From Tigriopus japonicus (taxonomy: Eukaryota > Arthropoda > Copepoda > Harpacticoida > Harpacticidae): a DNA stretch of 64,000 nt. Below, in pieces: positions 59,383-64,000 of this stretch; the first letter of the stretch is position 1; every line of letters starts with the position of its first letter. The stretch is from positions 489,361 through 553,360 of the forward strand of contig JAAGOF010000023.1 of the NCBI GenBank assembly GCA_010645155.1. Direction: 5' to 3'. Both the position numbers and the translations under genes were made by a program. The notes below the pieces were generated by a model. That model saw only the letters and a program-made list of their open reading frames with translations. It did no database searches and was not told the DNA's origin.

Positions 59383-60349
59383 ATGAAACTTTATAATACT
59401 ACTCACGCGAGCTATTCCCTCAGCCTCAGCCAAATCTACCGAATTTTGAGAAATGTTAATGCTAAAAAAGATCCCTCCAACAAGCGCAACCAAAGTGCCC
59501 AATGCACCAAGAGGATCGCGAACTTCATCGAGGCCGTGAAGAAAAATGTGAAGGAAGAGAGGCATGTGAGCATGAACAAGATTTCCATGGAGTTTGATGC
59601 CTCAGAAACAACTCTCCGAAGAGTGCTTGGTGATGGCGACATTGGCCTCGTAAAATGGGCTACAAGGTGAGTCCCCCAACAACTCACGGATGATCACAAC
59701 AAGGAGTGCGCAAGATGCGCATAGGTATTCTTCAATGCCAAATTTCACGAAGGTCAGGCCTTTCTTTATTCCATTGTGGCCATGAACTAAACGAATGTGA
59801 CCTTCTACACCCCCGAGACAAAAAAAATCCAACAAACAATGGATTCCAAGAGTTCCAAGAGGCCCGAGGAGGCTAAGGTTCAGGAGAGTCGGAAAAAACA
59901 CATGGCTATTGCCTGGTTAAACAACATGGCAGCATTATGTCCTGGCCGGAACCAAGATCAATGCAGTCTATTTATGCAATATCATGGCTACTTTCTTGAA
60001 AAACTTCAAGGCCAAAAGGCCACCCATGCCCAAAAACGAATGCTTTGTGTGGACAATTGGAGCTTCCACACAGCACACATCACGAAGAAGTTCATTGCTA
60101 CCAGATCTATGAAATTGATCTACCATTCCCCTTATACACCTAATTTGGTCCCAGTAGACTTCTTCTATTTCTCCACGGTGAAATAATGATTGGCTGCCCC
60201 CCCCCCCCATTCCAAACAATTCAGCCTAGAAGGAATGGGCGGGGGTCTGTAAGACCGTCACCAAGGAAATGGACGTAGCAGCTTTCAATAAGCGGGTAAA
60301 GCGATGGGAGGAATGTTTTAAAAAAGAAGGAGAATATGTTGAAATATAA
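59383..60349 (+). pseudogene. second Tc1/mariner-like transposase relic
   Basis: Helix-turn-helix region (SLSQIYRILRNVNAKK, KISMEFDASETTLRRVLG), then several frames: QQLTDDHNKEC, AWLNNMAALCPG, and RMLCVDNWSFHTAHITKKFI, which aligns with the second catalytic Asp motif, then YTPNLVPVDFFYFSTVK. After a C run (60197-60208) and a frameshift the tail reads KEMDVAAFNKRVKRWEECF and ends at 60349. Stops and frameshifts make it dead. It ends 30 bp before the copied cPLA2 exon. Confidence 0.7.
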
Positions 60350-60378
60350 TATGTAACAAAGTTTAGTAAAATTTAAGT

Positions 60379-60689
60379 TGAATTTAAAAAGTACAAACAA
60401 CGTCCAATCAAACATCTTAATTGGTTCCTTAGGTGCCCACAATATGTCTTATGACTTCTGGGGGTGGATTTCGAGCCATGATCGCGTATGCTGGGGCCTT
60501 CAAGGCCTTGGTGGAGGCGGGCATTGTTGATATGATTACTTATACATCTGCGTTGTCCGGATCATCGTGGTAAGTGAGACCAAATATTTGGAATGGTAGA
60601 TTACACTGCGCTTTGCAGGTCAGTGATATAGGATGTGAATTTGTTTGCTGTGGAATTTTCATGGTTTTTCATTCGCAATCTTGTGTGAT
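60379..60689 (+). pseudogene. copy of the cPLA2 nucleophile exon with intron flanks
   Basis: 60433-60569 reproduces the 137-bp exon encoding SGGGFRAM and SALSGSSW with acceptor TTAG and donor GTAAGT intact. The one difference noticed is synonymous (Phe TTT/TTC). The flanking intron sequence matches 44158-44458 of the source on the opposite strand. No other cPLA2 exons lie nearby, so it is a retro- or segmentally-copied fragment, not a gene. Confidence 0.85.
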
Positions 60690-61150
60690 TTGTTTGTTTG
60701 TTTGTTTGTTGAGGAGTCAGAACGCAGCTTCGCAGCTGCGATCTGATAGAGGCTGTCCGCCATATGGGGATATTGCCGCTCCACTTGGACAAGCTAACAA
60801 GCAAGCATTAATTTTTACCTCACCCTCGGGAATGACCCCAGGTTCGCCCATTTAAGCCGTCAAGGGCCGTGACTTCTGCATGTAACTTAATACCACAGGT
60901 CACTAGGACTCGGCAAGCCCGGGATCGAACCGGGGCTTGCCTATTATTTGGCATTGAAAAACAGTTCAATGCTAAATTTTGACTCCGAAGAGTTGAGTTT
61001 CGAAAGTTGTTTGTTGCATTTGAAAGACGGTTCAAATGCTAAGTTTTGACTCCGAAGAGTTGAGTTTTGAGGGTGGCAGTCAGCCGGAATCGAACCCCAG
61101 CCATCTGCACGACAAACCAACGCAGTACGCACTACGCCATGCCTCACCCC
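60690..61150 (-). mobile_element. tRNA-derived SINE (third family), derived copy
   Basis: Same SINE as 43686-44146, differing at about eight to nine positions. Head at 61150. The AACA tail at 60690-60710 is followed by the source locus's TCTTGTGTGAT (rc) and its cPLA2 flank. No ATCACACAAGA precedes the head. Confidence 0.85.
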
Positions 61151-62903
61151 TACTATAGTTCCAAGGCATCCGTGACAAGATACGGAAATTTAAAGACGCA
61201 AGGAGGTCACAAATAAACAAAACTCCTTATTTGATTTGCTCTCATTGGTAACTTATGTAGGTGTAGTCAATGTTAAAACAAGCAGTGATAAACTACAATT
61301 GGACCGGCAATCATGCATTGCACGGAACCTTGAAAACTTGCAAAAGGAAATGCAATCCAGATTCAAAAGTATTCGAATTCTTGACGTAATTGATTGATGG
61401 AGAGCCGACTCCTCAGAGGCCGATTCCGACTCCGGATCGGTTTCCGTTTTTTTGAATCCGGATTCGCTTTCACATTTGTATTTTAATGTGAGAACAAATC
61501 TGTTCCCAGTGCAGATCTTTCAGACCCAAAACGCAAGGTTTTGCTACACTGACAATTATTGGATTTACAAGCATTTTTTTTATCCAATAATTCTTTAATA
61601 AAAAACCAAGAGCTATGAATGTTTTAATGGTCTTTGTAAACCTTAATTTTCATTTATTAACAATTGATGCTTAGTTTAGTCAAAGTCTTCTTCAAGTGTG
61701 CGCTCTTTTTGCATTTTCTTTTATATTTTTTGGCATTTTTGTTGCTTTTTGGCCTTTTTATTTGCATTTTTTATGCAGCCTTATTAAATGCAGTCTTTTC
61801 GGTTTGCTTGCTCAGTTAGAGTCGAGTAGTCTGGAATTTGGTCTTTGACTCTCTTCCGACTCACCATATTTAATTGACATGTCTGGATGGTTGAACAGAT
61901 TCCACTTTTTTCTCTACGAGATTGGGCAAGGAACTAGTTGTTTAACGCGGATATTTTTACGACAGTTGGCTCTACTTTTCGTTCGGTTGACCATTTTATG
62001 CAATTCCCTGAAAAACTGGCATAAAAAATTAGAGGAAATGCGAATATCGAAAAGTGGCCATGCAAATTAGTGCCCAACCGTCTAAAGGCACGAACATATC
62101 GGTTAATATCCTCACTTTGAACACATCCCCACTAAAAGTTGGCAATTTAATTATGTTCATTTTTTGGGACGGGAACGAGTCCAACCGATATCAAGCGACC
62201 CGGAACATCCACAAAGTCCGGATGTGGGCAACAAAAGCCATCAATGTAGCGATAAAGGGGGGTATTTTTTGACCCCTTTAAGAATTTCAAGGAGCCGACA
62301 ACGTTAGGTATGTCAGGGAACATACATTACCCACGTAATGAAGACGCGTTACCCACGACATGGAAATGTTTTTTCCAACTAACAAATTCTTTGTCTTAAA
62401 TTGATATTCAACCTAAGTATGGATACTTTTTTCAAACTAAATCATTTGTCGTAAGTTCATTATCAACCTAGTAAGTCCATATGTATAGGCAAAGCTGGAT
62501 TTACGAATATTTCAAAGATGAAATTTGTTGTCAAGTGCCGACTTCAAATGTTGAAAAAAAAATTTTTTTTTCAAAATTATCAGGCCCAGACATGATAGGT
62601 GTGCCTTTGATCCCGTTGTTTACACACATGCACAGGCTCTCACCTTAATGTCGAATTATTTGTGAAAATTGCCCTTTTCATTTGAGGAAGATTGTCTTGA
62701 ATAAACACACATGTATCTGATGTTGTAATGGATTCAAAGGGAAAAAAGCACCAGCCTCTTTTTAACGCCGGCCTATAAATTTCAATTGTTTTATCGTAAT
62801 ATAATGAATATATTCTACAAACATAACTTTTAGACAAATAACTCATGATCAAAACATTTCATTTTGTACACTTCAATAAAGAGTTCATGTACTCGTAGGG
62901 CGT
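61151..62903. other. non-coding, nothing firmly recognised
   Basis: GACTCC-rich patch at about 61395-61445; A/T homopolymer palindrome at 62553-62573. Short ORFs 61879-62070 and 62054-62272 are not recognised. Confidence 0.35.
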
Positions 62904-64000
62904 TCAATTGGTGTATCGGGGCACGTGAAAAAGAAGATCAAGGAGATCCGACCTCAGGTCTGAGCAATCCTTCAGAGTGGCATCCATGGTCCATTGCTTG
63001 CCTAAGATGGACCGAATTCTCTTGGCCGTAGCTCGGGCACAAGCTCGACATTGAGGAAACCTGCAATTGACGTCATTGTGCACAGGAATGCTCCAATTTT
63101 GCGGGCCACGGTTTTCACTAACTGAAGGATATTTGACGAGCTTCGGTTGTACTGGTTGTTGTTGTTGTTTTTGTTGTTGAAGGTGCAGCTTCTTTGATGG
63201 TGATGATTGCTACGGAACCATCACGGGAGACAGGGATGGCATGCTTGGTCCACAATTTGTCGGTTTACTTGAAATCTTGCATTCTTTCAAAACATGGGAA
63301 TCAAATTGTAGAGAGCTTTGTTTTTGGAGAATTTGATTTGATGCACAATGACTTGTAGGGACCTTTGTTTGGCGATGTGACACTTCATGTTTGAGGAACA
63401 CACAGGCTTGCTTAAGATTGTTGTCACTCTCGCCGTTGTGTTTTTCAATCTCTCTTTTTTGTTTCCGATGATTTTGCTTGGGTGGGGAAAATGGTTGGGA
63501 AGACATCAACGAGGATAAGGACGGCATGCTTGGACCCTTCAGTTTGTGTTCTTGCCCCTCTTGATGACATTGTAGTTGCTGTTGAGGCTTTGGTGCGGAT
63601 GATTGTGAGTGAGGCATCAACAGAGACAAGGATGGCATGCTTGGACCACATTCCGACACTTTGGATGAATTCGTTTGGTCTTTCAAGACTTGAAGGTCGA
63701 ACTGACCACTGTTGCTGTGAAGAGAAGGTTCGTGTCGAAGTGTTTGAGCCAAAGAGTGTTCACTAAAAGAAAACACGGGAACACAAGATTCCCCTTGAAG
63801 GTTGCAATTCTCCTTGTTTCGTCTTTCGGCCTCTCTTCGTTCGGTGATTTCTTTCTGCGTCTCCATTCGACGCCTCTTAGCAGCTTGTCCAAAGACATCG
63901 TCGTGTGTCTTATGAGCCGCTTCCATCATGCCCAAAAAGTCAAGTGAACCTGCAGAATGGCTGCTTAGGTGTGGTCTTTTCTTAGAACTTGTGTTTCCAT
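62904..64000 (-). CDS. unknown-function gene with in-frame TAG; paralogue of 41307-42796 (5' end cut by window)
   Basis: Open from the window edge. It reads SSKKRPHLSSHSAGSLDFLG, a basic NLS-like KRRRMET region, an Arg/Glu-rich helix, and a Ser/Gln-rich middle with three GPSMPSLS repeats. A TAG at 63212-63210 follows SPVMVP, and the same frame continues 102 codons to TGA at 62906-62904. The continuation carries CRFPQCRACARATAKRIR, SILGKQW and DATLKD, clearly homologous to the other paralogue's C-terminus. The family is not recognised; a nuclear role is inferred from the basic clusters. The stop may be a nonsense mutation, an error or a readthrough site. An acceptor-like CTGCAG lies near 63950, so the first bases may be intronic. 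Confidence 0.6.

Noticed and set aside
60433..60569. A second functional cPLA2 gene on the plus strand
   Set aside because: Only one exon with immediate intron flanks is present; no C2 or catalytic-Asp exon follows, and the flank ends abruptly.

Overview
The window is 64 kb of an animal genome with introns, tRNA-derived SINEs, LINE relics and many DNA transposons. The families seen (Tc1/mariner, hAT-type MITEs, Merlin, a MULE-like transposase, CR1/jockey-like LINE) and the short housekeeping genes suggest an arthropod, possibly a crustacean such as a copepod. That placement is inference. No bacterial, CRISPR or operator-type features were seen. An assembly gap of Ns covers 41740-42662.

Host genes are sparse. 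At 5.8-6.4 kb (+) two tiny genes sit 45 bases apart: OST4 (oligosaccharyltransferase subunit) and GTF2H5 (smallest TFIIH core subunit). They look like a bicistronic or alternatively spliced unit. At 7.64-7.87 kb (+) lies CDC26 (anaphase-promoting complex). From 47.6 to 35.8 kb (-) a C2-domain cytosolic phospholipase A2 can be followed through 15 coding exons in consistent phase, giving 947 codons with Arg, Ser and Asp catalytic positions present. Its 4.5 kb intron holds a nested same-strand gene (42796-41307) from an unrecognised family. A paralogue of that gene closes the window (64000-62904, -) and has one in-frame TAG followed by CAATCA.

The rest is layered mobile DNA. From 0.2 to 5.8 kb several MITEs with clear 8- or 9-bp target duplications are packed end to end. 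From 9.9 to 16.6 kb a foldback element, two SINEs and a CR1/jockey-like LINE relic are split by later insertions. From 21.3 to 24.3 kb a Merlin (ISXO2-like) transposase relic is interrupted by two adjacent hAT-type elements. From 29.2 to 34.7 kb a frameshifted MULE-type gene carries a hAT-type insertion and a dead mariner. From 51.2 to 60.3 kb there are four Tc1/mariner relics, foldback elements, a GACACC-repeat-bounded element and a LINE tail.

The most striking event is a 772-bp inverted copy at 60379-61150 of a SINE plus its downstream flank from the cPLA2 intron (43686-44458). The copied flank includes the exon encoding the catalytic serine. Only the source SINE has a complete target-site duplication, and the copy begins exactly at the SINE head, so direction and mechanism can be argued from the sequence.
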